Shown in pieces: positions 18,075 to 25,626 of a stretch of DNA of 64,000 bases. The DNA is taken from positions 1-64,000 of the forward strand of contig JAISAO010000021.1 of assembly GCA_031266665.1 (NCBI GenBank), in the 5' to 3' direction. Each line of letters starts with the position of its first letter. Position 1 is the stretch's first letter. The translations under genes and the position numbers were made by a program. Source of the stretch: Propionibacteriaceae bacterium. GTDB taxonomy: Bacteria > Actinomycetota > Actinomycetes > Propionibacteriales > Propionibacteriaceae. The notes beneath the pieces were generated by a model. It saw nothing but the letters and a program-made list of their open reading frames with translations. It ran no database searches and was not told where the DNA came from.

Positions 18075-18194
18075 ACCCCATCTCGAGCGAGGTTACGGTC
18101 CGAGCGAGATCACAACGACCCGAGCGAGATCACAACCCCATCTCGAGCGAGGTTACGACCCGAGCGGGGTCACGAGCCCATCCCCGAACGGGGG
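18075..18194. repeat. 20-bp degenerate tandem repeat, about 6 units
   Basis: Units of 20 bp with core CCGAGCGAG(A/G)TCAC follow each other from 18075; a 23-bp block starting ACCCCATCTCGAGCGAGG recurs exactly 60 bp apart (18075 and 18135). The array ends about 87 bp before the lipoprotein start and could hold regulator sites. The 413-bp gap 17868-18280 holds nothing else recognisable. Confidence 0.7.
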
Positions 18195-18280
18195 GACACC
18201 GCCCCGACCATGACCGAGGCCAGGGCCGACCACGACGCCGCTCACGACCTGGGTCGGACTGTCCCCACTACCCTGAAAGG

Positions 18281-19207
18281 GTGCGCTGGGCGAAGCCGGG
18301 GGCGACCCGGCGTCTGACAGCGGTCGTGGGTCTGGTCCTATCACTGGCCCTGGCCGCTTGCGACCCCGACCCGGCGCCGCCGCCGTCCAGTCCCTCCGCC
18401 CAATCCGACCTGACCCGGCCGGGCGCTGCCGCCGCCGTGGTCGAAGACCTGATCGCCGCCGCCGGCAGCGCCCACGCCGTGCGGGTCGAGCTGACCGCCG
18501 ACTCGGCCACGCTGACAGTCGTGATCGGCCAGACCACCGCCACCTGGGCCTACCGCGACGGCCAGATCGCGGCCGCCGAGCCCGACACCGGCTACATCGG
18601 CCAGGCCATCTTCGACCCGCGTGATTTCGCCCTCCAGGACCTGGGCGGGCTATTCGCCCAGGCCGCCCGCCAAGCCGGCTCGGACAAGGACCAGAAGCTC
18701 CATCTGATCGAGCACGCCAACGGCCGGGTGTTCATGTCGGTCACCACCATCCCCGAGTCCAGCGCGGTCTTCTTCCGCCCCGACGGCTCAATCCTGGCCC
18801 CCCTCGACTTCACCACCGCGGCGGGCCTGGCCGCTGGTCTGAGCGAGGCCACGGCCCAGCGCCCCAGCGTCCTCGTCGTCGGCCTCGACCCGGACAGCGG
18901 CGGTCTCTACGCCATCGCCCAAGACTTGGCCGGCCAAGGCGTCAGGACCGTGCGCCTGCCCGCCGTGCCGGCCCACGACCTGGCTGAGACGGCGCCTCAG
19001 GGCCTGGCCCCGTTCGACCCGGGTCTGATCGACCCCCAGATCCTGGCCGACCTCATCGCCCGCCTCCCCGCCCTGGTGGGCACACCGGTCGGACCGGTCG
19101 GCCTGACCGTCGAGCGCCGCGCCGGCTCCTGGCGGCCGGCCATCTACCTCAGCGCCAACCACCAAGTGATCAAAGCCACCTTGGACGGCGCCGTCGTCCC
19201 CGCTTGA
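18281..19207 (+). CDS. Putative lipoprotein of unknown function
   Basis: 308 aa. Starts GTG with a charged n-region (RWAKPGATRRL), a hydrophobic stretch VVGLVLSLALAAC and a lipobox LALAAC, so it is exported and lipid-anchored at about Cys26. A Pro/Ser spacer follows. The mature part alternates beta strands and amphipathic helices (RVELTADSATLTVVIGQTTA, WAYRDGQIAAAEPDTG) but matches no family I can name; it faintly recalls LppX/LprAFG-type lipid-binding lipoproteins. -10 box TACCCT (18269-18274) is 6 nt before GTG, indicating a leaderless mRNA. Confidence 0.7.
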   Translation: MRWAKPGATRRLTAVVGLVLSLALAACDPDPAPPPSSPSAQSDLTRPGAAAAVVEDLIAAAGSAHAVRVELTADSATLTVVIGQTTATWAYRDGQIAAAEPDTGYIGQAIFDPRDFALQDLGGLFAQAARQAGSDKDQKLHLIEHANGRVFMSVTTIPESSAVFFRPDGSILAPLDFTTAAGLAAGLSEATAQRPSVLVVGLDPDSGGLYAIAQDLAGQGVRTVRLPAVPAHDLAETAPQGLAPFDPGLIDPQILADLIARLPALVGTPVGPVGLTVERRAGSWRPAIYLSANHQVIKATLDGAVVPA

Positions 19208-19301
19208 GCCGCTGAGCCCAGAGCCACCGATGATCGGTCTGGCGGGCGCCGCCACCCGGCCGTGGGCAAGCCTCCTGGTTTTCAGCCCCGGCGGGGGCCG
19301 G

Positions 19302-19318
19302 CGAGGTACACTGGGGGG
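19302..19318 (+). promoter_or_regulatory. Likely promoter of the Bax inhibitor-1 gene
   Basis: TACACT about 19307-19312 fits an actinobacterial -10 box, giving a 5' leader of about 50 nt. The gene itself has AGGAG before its ATG, so this is one of the leadered transcripts in the window. Position inferred from the motif only. Confidence 0.3.
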
Positions 19319-19369
19319 ACTTGTTTCCGGGCGGCGGCTCGGAGCTGAGACAACTCTAGGAGTCAACAC

Positions 19370-20230
19370 ATGGCCAACCCCGTGCTCTCGCGGCCGGACG
19401 CCTTCGTTCAACGCGCCCCAGCCGGCTCGCCCACTTTCACCCCCGCCCCCTGGCAGAGCCCGGGCGGCCAGCCGGCCGCCTACCAACAGCCCTACGCCTA
19501 CGGTCAACCGGCCCCCGGCCAGTCGCCCCAGGCCCCGGCCCCGACCCCGACCGGCCGGATGACGATCGACGACGTCTTGACCAAGACCGCCCTGATACTG
19601 GGGGCGGTCGTGGTGATGGCGGTGCTGTCGTGGCGGCTGCTGGGCGACCGCCTCGACCTGTTGGCCCCGGTGGCCATCGTCTGCGGCTTGGCGGCCTTCA
19701 TCATCCCCATGGTCGGCGCCTTCCGCCGCAGCGTGGGCCCGGTCTTCGCCTTCGTCTACGCCATCGCGGAGGGGATTTTCCTGGGCGCCATCTCGGGCCT
19801 GTTCGAGCTTTACTACCCAGGCATCATCTTCCAAGCCGTCATCGCCACCTTCGTCGCCGCCGGGGCCACCCTGGCCGCCTTCCACTTCGGCCAGGTGCGT
19901 CTGACGGGCAAGGTGCGCAAGGTCTTGTTCATCTCCTTGCTGGCCTTCGCCGGCGTCGCCCTGGTCAACCTCATCCTCTATTTCTGCGGTATCAACCTCG
20001 GCCTGATCGCCGGGATCACGGGCGACGTCAGCGCGCTGGCCTGGCTCTTCGCCGGTGTCGGCGTCGTCTTGGCCGTCGTCAGCCTGGTGGACGACTTCCA
20101 GTTCATCGAGACCGCCGTCCAGCAGGGCGCCCCGGCCAAGACCAGCTGGGTGGCGGCCTACGGCCTCAGCGTCACGATGGTGTTCTTGTACATCAACATC
20201 CTGCGCCTGTTGTCTTACATCCGCCGCTGA
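19370..20230 (+). CDS. Bax inhibitor-1 / YccA-family membrane protein
   Basis: 286 aa. A cytoplasmic Pro/Gln/Tyr-rich N-terminal 60 residues (YQQPYAYGQPAPGQSPQ) precedes seven TM segments. Family marks are GAFRRSVGPVFAFVYAIAEG (about 121-140, the Ala-Glu-Gly segment), LGAISGLFE, and the C-terminal DDFQFIETAVQQGAPAK with its acidic pair, seen in pH-sensitive Ca2+-leak channels of the TMBIM family. AGGAG precedes the ATG by 8 nt. Function in bacteria is not settled; ion leak or protease modulation has been proposed for relatives. Confidence 0.9.
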   Translation: MANPVLSRPDAFVQRAPAGSPTFTPAPWQSPGGQPAAYQQPYAYGQPAPGQSPQAPAPTPTGRMTIDDVLTKTALILGAVVVMAVLSWRLLGDRLDLLAPVAIVCGLAAFIIPMVGAFRRSVGPVFAFVYAIAEGIFLGAISGLFELYYPGIIFQAVIATFVAAGATLAAFHFGQVRLTGKVRKVLFISLLAFAGVALVNLILYFCGINLGLIAGITGDVSALAWLFAGVGVVLAVVSLVDDFQFIETAVQQGAPAKTSWVAAYGLSVTMVFLYINILRLLSYIRR

Positions 20231-20340
20231 CCGATTGGAATCGTTGACCGATTAGACCAGCCGCCACGGGCGGCCGACCGCCACAGGCGTCGGCCGCCCG
20301 TGTCTTTGGGCCGCCCGTGTCTTTGGGCCGCCCGGGAAGG

Positions 20341-20829
20341 TCAGACCGACGGGTCGGGGCGGCGCAGCGCCACCAGGGACAGCCGGGTGTGTTGGCGCAG
20401 TTCGCCCCGCTGGTTGCGGGTGTCGTACTCGACGGTGATGACACCGCGGTCCGGCTTGCCGCGGGACAGCCGCTTCGACGTCACCACCAGTTCGAGGAAT
20501 AGTTCGTCCCCCGGCCGGGTCGGCGTCGGCCAGTCGAGCCGGGCCCCGGCGCCGATCAGGCCGTCGCCGATAGGCAGGCCGACCTGGAGCAGCAGGCGCA
20601 TGGTGATGGCGGCCGTGTGCCAGCCCGAGGCGACCAGACCGGCCAAAAGGCTGTCCTTGGCCGCCACCGGGTCGATGTGGCGGGGCTGGGGGTCGAAGCG
20701 GCGGGCGAAGTCGATGATGTCGGCCTCGGACACCGAGATGCCAGCGGTCGAGACGAAGCGGTCGCCCACCTCCAGGTCTTCGTACCAGACCGTTTGAGGG
20801 GCCGGTCCCAGGGTCTGCTCCAGGCTCAC
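20341..20829 (-). CDS. MaoC-like hotdog-fold dehydratase
   Basis: 162 aa from GTG 20829. Opens TVWYEDLEVGDRFVSTAGI (the usual MaoC entry, WYEDLxVG), then SEADIIDFARRFDPQPRHIDP, the catalytic Asp/His segment, and GLVASGWHTAAITMRLL; it ends in a hotdog-fold strand set. MaoC proteins hydrate enoyl-CoA or related thioesters; the substrate here is unknown. TAGAAT lies 8 nt before the start. It is divergent from dnaG with a gap of only 55 bp, so the two promoters overlap closely. Confidence 0.85.
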   Translation of the reverse strand: MSLEQTLGPAPQTVWYEDLEVGDRFVSTAGISVSEADIIDFARRFDPQPRHIDPVAAKDSLLAGLVASGWHTAAITMRLLLQVGLPIGDGLIGAGARLDWPTPTRPGDELFLELVVTSKRLSRGKPDRGVITVEYDTRNQRGELRQHTRLSLVALRRPDPSV

Positions 20830-20884
20830 GCCAAACAATTCTAGAGTTCTGCGGCCGATTTCCCACAGCCCGTAGACTCTCGGC

Positions 20885-23005
20885 GTGGCCGGACGCATCC
20901 TCCCAGAGGACATCGAAGAGGTGCGGCGGCGCGCCCGCATCGACGACGTGGTGTCGGCCACGGTGACGCTGCGCCGCTCCGGAGCCGGCTCCCTCCAGGG
21001 TCTGTGCCCCTTCCACGAGGAGAAGACCCCCAGCTTCCAGGTGACGCCGGCCCGCGGCCTGTTCTACTGCTTCGGCTGCGGCCAGGGCGGCGACGTCATC
21101 ACCTTCGTCCGCCAGCTCAACAATCTCTCCTTCAGCGAGGCGGTCGAGCTGCTGGCCGCCAAATACGGCGTCCAACTGCGCTACGAGGAGGCGGACCGGC
21201 CCCAGGCCCCGCCGGGCGCCCGGGTCCGACTGCTGGCTGCCAACGCCGCCGCCGCCGCCTTCTTCAGCCAGGCCCTGAACAGCGCCGAGGCCGCCCCGGG
21301 ACGTGATTTCTTGGTCCGACGCGGTTTCGACCGCCAGGCGGCGGAGCGCTTCGGCGTCGGCTTCGCCCCCCGCGACGGCCGCGCCCTGACCCGCCACCTG
21401 AAAAGCCTGGGCCACAGCGAGGACGAGTTGCTGGCGGCCGGGCTGACCCGGCGGGGCGGCTGGGACTACTTCCAGTCCCGGCTGATCTGGCCCATCCGCG
21501 ACGCCGGCCAGGCCGTGCTGGGCTTCGGCGCCCGCCGCCTGTTCGAGGACGACCGCCTGCCGGCCAAGTACATCAACACCCCCGAGACGCTGGCCTACCA
21601 CAAGTCCCAGGTCCTCTACGGCCTCGACCTGGCCCGCCGCCACATCGGCCAGCAGTACCGGGCCGTCATCGTGGAGGGCTACACCGATGTCATGGCCTGC
21701 CACCTGGCCGGCGTCGAGGTGGCCGTGGCCAGTTGCGGCACCGCCTTCGGCGACGACCACGCCCGCCTGATCCAACGGCTGATGGGCGGCGACGCCTTCC
21801 ACGGCGAGGTCGTCTTCACCTTCGACGGCGACGCTGCCGGCCAGAAGGCCGCCCTCAAAGTCTTCTCCGGCGACGCCCGTTTCGCCGCCCAGACCTACGT
21901 GGCGGTGGAGCCGGGCGGCCTCGACCCCTGCGACCTGCGCCTGGCCCAGGGCGACGCCGCCCTGCGCGAGCTGATCGCCCGGCGCGAGCCGCTGTACCGC
22001 TTCGTGATGCGTAATGTGATCGGCCAGTTCGACCTCGACCGGGTCGACGGCCGGGTGGCGGCGGCGCGCCAGGCCGCCGGTCTGATCACCTCGATCCGGG
22101 ACCACTCGCTGATCGACGGCTACATCCGCGAGTTGGCGGCCATGGTCGGCATGGAGGTCGAGGAGGTGCGCCGGGTGGTCGGCCAGGCCGTCCGCCGGCC
22201 GCCCCGGAACCAGACCGGGAGCCGAGGGTCCCAGACCGGCCGCCCGACATCGGACCGGCCCGGCTACGGCAACACGTCAGACCGGCCCGGCTACGACCGC
22301 AACCCGTCGGACCGGCCCGGCTACGGCAACACGTCGGACCGGCCCGGGCTTGACCGCACCACGTCAGACCGGCCCGGGGCCGATCGGCCGGCCGATCCAA
22401 TGATCCCGGGAATGGCCGATCCCGGCCCCTCGGACGGTCCCGACCCAGACAACGCCGGCGGGAGAATCGGCTCGGTCCCCCTTCCCAGGCCCGACGACCG
22501 TGACCTCGGGGTCGAGCACGACATCCTCAAACTGATGTTGCAACACCCGGAGGCTTTCACCATCCAGCCGCCCTGGAACGGGGTGACGGCGGAGGACTTC
22601 CTCCACCCGGCCCACGCCGCCGTCTTCGCCGCCATCGTCGCCCAGCCCGACAACATGACCCCGGGTTGGGCCCAAAGCGTGCTCAAATCCCTGCCCGCCG
22701 ACGGCCTGCGCGAGTGGTCGGTCCAATTGGCGGTCGAACCGATACCTATGGCGGTCGAGCCGCTGTCCCCGGACTCCGCCGGGCCGCCAGTCGCCGAGAT
22801 CGCCGCCCAGGCCAACGAGACCGCCACCCGGCTGCAACTGCTGACGCTCCAACGCCGCCTGGCCGCCCTGCGCTCGACCCTGCAACGGGTCAACCCGCTG
22901 TCCGACCAGTCCCGCTATGACGCGCTGTTCTCATCCCTGCTCCCCCTGCAAGCGGCCGAGCGAAGCCTCAACGAGTCGCTTCAGCGGATCCAGGGCAACC
23001 TCTGA
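20885..23005 (+). CDS. dnaG: DNA primase
   Basis: Makes RNA primers for replication. Zn-binding domain with GLCPFHEEKTPSF and YCFGCGQGGDVITF (CHC2 type, residues about 38-66); Toprim core with VIVEGYTDVMACHLAG (acidic Glu) and VVFTFDGDAAGQKA (DxD); DnaB-binding helical C-terminal domain from about residue 540. Between Toprim and C-terminal domain is a linker of about 60 residues made of T-S-D-R-P-G-Y repeats (22244-22385), unusual for DnaG. TAGACT (20873-20878) lies exactly 6 nt before GTG, so the transcript is probably leaderless. 706 aa is slightly long because of the linker. Confidence 0.97.
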   Translation: MAGRILPEDIEEVRRRARIDDVVSATVTLRRSGAGSLQGLCPFHEEKTPSFQVTPARGLFYCFGCGQGGDVITFVRQLNNLSFSEAVELLAAKYGVQLRYEEADRPQAPPGARVRLLAANAAAAAFFSQALNSAEAAPGRDFLVRRGFDRQAAERFGVGFAPRDGRALTRHLKSLGHSEDELLAAGLTRRGGWDYFQSRLIWPIRDAGQAVLGFGARRLFEDDRLPAKYINTPETLAYHKSQVLYGLDLARRHIGQQYRAVIVEGYTDVMACHLAGVEVAVASCGTAFGDDHARLIQRLMGGDAFHGEVVFTFDGDAAGQKAALKVFSGDARFAAQTYVAVEPGGLDPCDLRLAQGDAALRELIARREPLYRFVMRNVIGQFDLDRVDGRVAAARQAAGLITSIRDHSLIDGYIRELAAMVGMEVEEVRRVVGQAVRRPPRNQTGSRGSQTGRPTSDRPGYGNTSDRPGYDRNPSDRPGYGNTSDRPGLDRTTSDRPGADRPADPMIPGMADPGPSDGPDPDNAGGRIGSVPLPRPDDRDLGVEHDILKLMLQHPEAFTIQPPWNGVTAEDFLHPAHAAVFAAIVAQPDNMTPGWAQSVLKSLPADGLREWSVQLAVEPIPMAVEPLSPDSAGPPVAEIAAQANETATRLQLLTLQRRLAALRSTLQRVNPLSDQSRYDALFSSLLPLQAAERSLNESLQRIQGNL
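22240..22385 (+). repeat. Coding tandem repeats in the dnaG linker
   Basis: Five degenerate units of 27 or 30 bp, each containing TCGGACCGGCCCGG or close variants, encode TSDRPGYGN/TSDRPGYDRN-type peptides. They lie in a disordered linker, so copy number changes would alter linker length without touching the fold. Confidence 0.75.
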
Positions 23006-23104
23006 GGCAATGCCGCAGGCGTCGGGCGGACGCTCCGCCTGGAGTCTCGCGACCGCCGTGGACGTGCGCCAGCCCGACCGGTCCGCTAGAGTGGTCGGGC
23101 TTCA

Positions 23105-23176
23105 GGGCGTATGGCGCAGTGGTAGCGCGCTTCGTTCACACCGAAGAGGTCACTGGTTCGAACCCAGTTACGCCCA
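23105..23176 (+). tRNA. tRNA-Val (anticodon CAC)
   Basis: 72 nt. Acceptor arms GGGCGTA and TACGCCC pair perfectly; D-arm GGCGCAGTGGTAGCGC; anticodon stem CTTCG/CGAAG with loop TTCACAC gives anticodon CAC; T-arm ACTGG TTCGAAC CCAGT. Discriminator A; CCA is not encoded. It lies 99 bp after dnaG. No duplicated 3' end of this tRNA was noticed downstream, so there is no sign of an integrated element using it as an attachment site. Confidence 0.97.
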
Positions 23177-23427
23177 CAACCCTCCGAACCCGCTCCGACT
23201 AGGGCGGGAACCGCCTTCAGACGGGATTCAACGACCCGCCGCTTGCCGCTCAACACCGGCCTCTGGTGTTTCCGATGACGCACGGGGAGCGCACGACGCG
23301 CTAGACCCATCCCCATGGGACGGCGCTCGTTCGGGATGAGGCGCTTTGCGCCTTGCGTCCGTTCGATGAGTTCCATCCCTTCCAAGCAGACATCCGGCGA
23401 GGCATCACGATCCGCCTCCGCCGGCGG
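23177..23427. other. Intergenic gap, no gene seen
   Basis: Between tRNA-Val and the SDR gene. Contains short inverted blocks (for example GGCGCTTTGCGCC, 23340-23352) but no convincing gene; the minus-strand frame crossing the tRNA is a tRNA shadow. Confidence 0.5.
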
Positions 23428-24150
23428 CTACAGGCGGATTTTCCCCATGACCCGGAGCAATTTGCTCATTCCGGGAAGGATTTCGTGGCGATCCCGCGTC
23501 ATGCCCGTGATCAGAGCCGAGACGACCTGTGATATCGGCATCTTCGGGATGCGATCGACTTCCCGATTGTCTGCCTCAGAGCCACTGAACATGGGTTTCG
23601 TGGTGCGAGGCGGGGCCAGTTCGAAGACCTTCACCGACGTGTCCGCCAACTGCTTACGGAGGGTCTGTGTGTATGAGTGCAGCCCGAGCTTTGAGGCGCT
23701 GTATATCGGTGCCTTGTCAAAGGCGAAGTAGGCGATGCCGGAGGTGACGTTCACAATCGCCGATTCGGGCTGCCGGATGAGGTGCGGCAAGAACACCTGC
23801 GTCATCAGAATCGGCCCGGTCAGATTGACGGCGACCTCATCCGCTACGCCTTCGGCGGACGCGCTCTTAAAATAGATGTTCTGCATCAGTCCCGCGTTAT
23901 TGATCAGGACGTCCAGGGTCGGGAAATCCGCCACGACGTGCCGGTGGAACGACTCAATGGATGCGAGATCGGTGACTTCCACCGAATAGGCCTGCAGGTA
24001 CGGGTGCGATTCGCGTGTCCGGCGTAGCCGTTCCTGGTTCCGGCCGGTGACGATGACCGTGTTTCCCCGTGCGGATAGCTGCTCGGCCAGCTCCAGCCCG
24101 ATCCCGGATGTGCCGCCGGTGATGAGGATCGTGTCCTGTCGCAGTCGCAT
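23428..24150 (-). CDS. Short-chain dehydrogenase (DltE-like SDR)
   Basis: 240 aa classical SDR. Cofactor motif TGGTSGIGLELAEQL at about residues 9-23, NNAGL near 83, catalytic Ser in NVTSGIAYFAFDKAPIYSASKLG, with the YxxxK pair (Tyr and Lys). LAPPRTTKPMF is typical of the DltE/YdfG-like group. Substrate unknown; NAD(P)-dependent. The ATG 24150 has AGAAGGG upstream. It is divergent from an HTH regulator, a common pairing in which the regulator controls the SDR. Codon use is less GC-extreme than in the aro block, suggesting acquired DNA. Confidence 0.9.
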   Translation of the reverse strand: MRLRQDTILITGGTSGIGLELAEQLSARGNTVIVTGRNQERLRRTRESHPYLQAYSVEVTDLASIESFHRHVVADFPTLDVLINNAGLMQNIYFKSASAEGVADEVAVNLTGPILMTQVFLPHLIRQPESAIVNVTSGIAYFAFDKAPIYSASKLGLHSYTQTLRKQLADTSVKVFELAPPRTTKPMFSGSEADNREVDRIPKMPISQVVSALITGMTRDRHEILPGMSKLLRVMGKIRL

Positions 24151-24332
24151 GGTCGGCCCTTCTGAATAGTTCCAGGTTGGCGTTGGCCCGACTGCTCTCT
24201 TTGAGTCGTGCTGACGGGCGTCGGCCTCATACGTTCCAATCTGCCGCCCACCCCGCGGACCAGCCAGTGCCCCCGCGTTCCTGGGGGTGGCGGGACCAGT
24301 CACCGGAGGAATGCGCTGGCTAAAATGGGGCC

Positions 24333-25208
24333 GTGGACGAGAGACCGAACTTATTGGGCGAGTATCTCCGCGCTCGGCGGGAGCTGGTCACCCCGGAGCA
24401 GGTCGGCCTCCCGGTCATCGGGGTGCGGCGTGTGCCCGGGCTGCGCCGTGAAGAGGTCTCGATGCTCGCCGGCATCAGTGCCGACTACTACCTGCGGCTC
24501 GAGCAGGGGCGCGACCGAAAACCGTCCCCGCAGGTGCTTGAGTCCATTGCCGGAGCGCTGCAACTCGATCCAGAAGGCACGTCCTATCTCCTGTCTCTCG
24601 TCTCGGACCAACCACGCCGTCGCCGCCGTCAACGGCCGGCAGCGGAGACCGTGCCGCCCCGGCTCGCCGGGCTGCTCGCCGGTCTGCCGTTTCCCGCGTT
24701 CGTCGAGGGCCGGTTCTTCGACGTCCTCGCCGCGAATGCGCTCGCGACCGCGCTCTCCCCGCGCCTGGTGGCCGGCGCCAATCGGCTTCGCGACGTATTC
24801 CTCGATCCTGCGGAACAGGCGCTGTTCCCCGACTGGGAACTTGCCACGCTCGGCCTGACCGCCGGATTCCGTGAGTCCATCGGCGCCGACATCGATGATC
24901 CCCGCGCAATCGAACTCGTCGGAGAGTTGTCGATGGCCAGCCCGCGCTTTCAACAGATCTGGGCTCGTCACGACATACTTCCACGGCAAGGAGCGCTTAT
25001 GCGCTTCGACCACCCTCAGGTCGGCGAGTTGATCCTCCATCGAGAGAAGCTGGCCATCACCGGGACTAAGGGGCTGATGCTCGTCATCTACCATCCCGAT
25101 CCGTTCGGCGAGCAAGCCGAGAAACTCGCTCTCCTCGCCTCGGCCACCCTGCCGACCGAGCCGCCGATCACACGGCCGGCGAGGTCGGCCGGCTCAATCG
25201 GAATCTGA
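24333..25208 (+). CDS. Helix-turn-helix regulator with MmyB-like ligand domain
   Basis: 291 aa. N-terminal XRE-type HTH: LGEYLRARRELVTPEQVGLP, RRVPGLRREEVSMLAGISAD, YYLRLEQGRD; then a MmyB-like domain with a long helical region (LFPDWELATLGLTAGFRES, FQQIWARHDI) and C-terminal beta part (RFDHPQVGELILHREKLAI). These domains bind fatty-acid-like ligands in relatives. TAAAAT (24321-24326) lies 6 nt before GTG, a good leaderless promoter. Divergent from the SDR gene and probably its repressor. Confidence 0.92.
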   Translation: MDERPNLLGEYLRARRELVTPEQVGLPVIGVRRVPGLRREEVSMLAGISADYYLRLEQGRDRKPSPQVLESIAGALQLDPEGTSYLLSLVSDQPRRRRRQRPAAETVPPRLAGLLAGLPFPAFVEGRFFDVLAANALATALSPRLVAGANRLRDVFLDPAEQALFPDWELATLGLTAGFRESIGADIDDPRAIELVGELSMASPRFQQIWARHDILPRQGALMRFDHPQVGELILHREKLAITGTKGLMLVIYHPDPFGEQAEKLALLASATLPTEPPITRPARSAGSIGI

Positions 25209-25219
25209 AACCGATGTGG

Positions 25220-25546
25220 CTAGGCCCACTCCACCGCGTCAGCCATGACAACAGAAGCTGTTCGTACCGGTGCGTCGTGGCGGCGCCAGATGAGGTTCAC
25301 CATAGCCACCACGTCGGCTGGTTCGGGGACGCCATCCGGGACGATCTCCCATTCGTGACTGCCGAGGGGCAGGCCGTCGCTGGAGTGCTGCAGCCACACC
25401 ACGGGCACACCCCGGTGGCGAGCCCGTTCGACCAGGTCGACGATCTTGGCGACGACAACATCCCACTGCCACACGTCGGCGGCGACGCCGTTCTGGCAGT
25501 CGATGACCAGCAGCGCCGTCTTGGGCCGGTCAGTCGGCCTGGTCAT
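25220..25546 (-). pseudogene. Isochorismatase-like hydrolase with internal in-frame deletion
   Basis: Reads as 108 aa. Residues 1-75 match the family start (KTALLVIDCQNGV with the catalytic Asp, GVPVVWLQHSSDGLPLGSHEWEIVP); residues 84-108 match the family C-terminus (VNLIWRRHDAPVRTASVV). The middle 70 or so residues, which carry the catalytic Lys and the TGxxTxxC Cys loop, are missing, and the frame is kept across the joint near residue 80. Normal length is about 180 aa. The product cannot hydrolyse by the known mechanism. The ATG has AGGAG upstream; it lies 80 bp behind the MFS gene on the same strand. Confidence 0.75.
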
Positions 25547-25626
25547 ACCTACTCCTGTTAGGGCCGGCCGCTCGGGGCGAGCAGGCCATTGGTGGGCCTC
25601 CTGCCGAACAGGCTCGGGCGGCGGGT

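Noticed and set aside
17861-18280. N-terminal extension of the lipoprotein
   Set aside because: It would run through the 20-bp repeats and hide the signal peptide; GTG 18281 gives a proper lipobox and a -10 box at the right distance.
20252-22105. 617-codon minus-strand frame opposite dnaG
   Set aside because: Shadow of dnaG and the MaoC-like gene; no motif.
23086-23385. Minus-strand protein across the tRNA
   Set aside because: It reads through tRNA-Val in antisense; this is a known artefact (translated tRNA), with no family match.
23105-23427. tRNA-Val as attachment site of a genomic island
   Set aside because: No repeated tRNA 3' end or integrase gene was noticed to the right, although the next genes look acquired.
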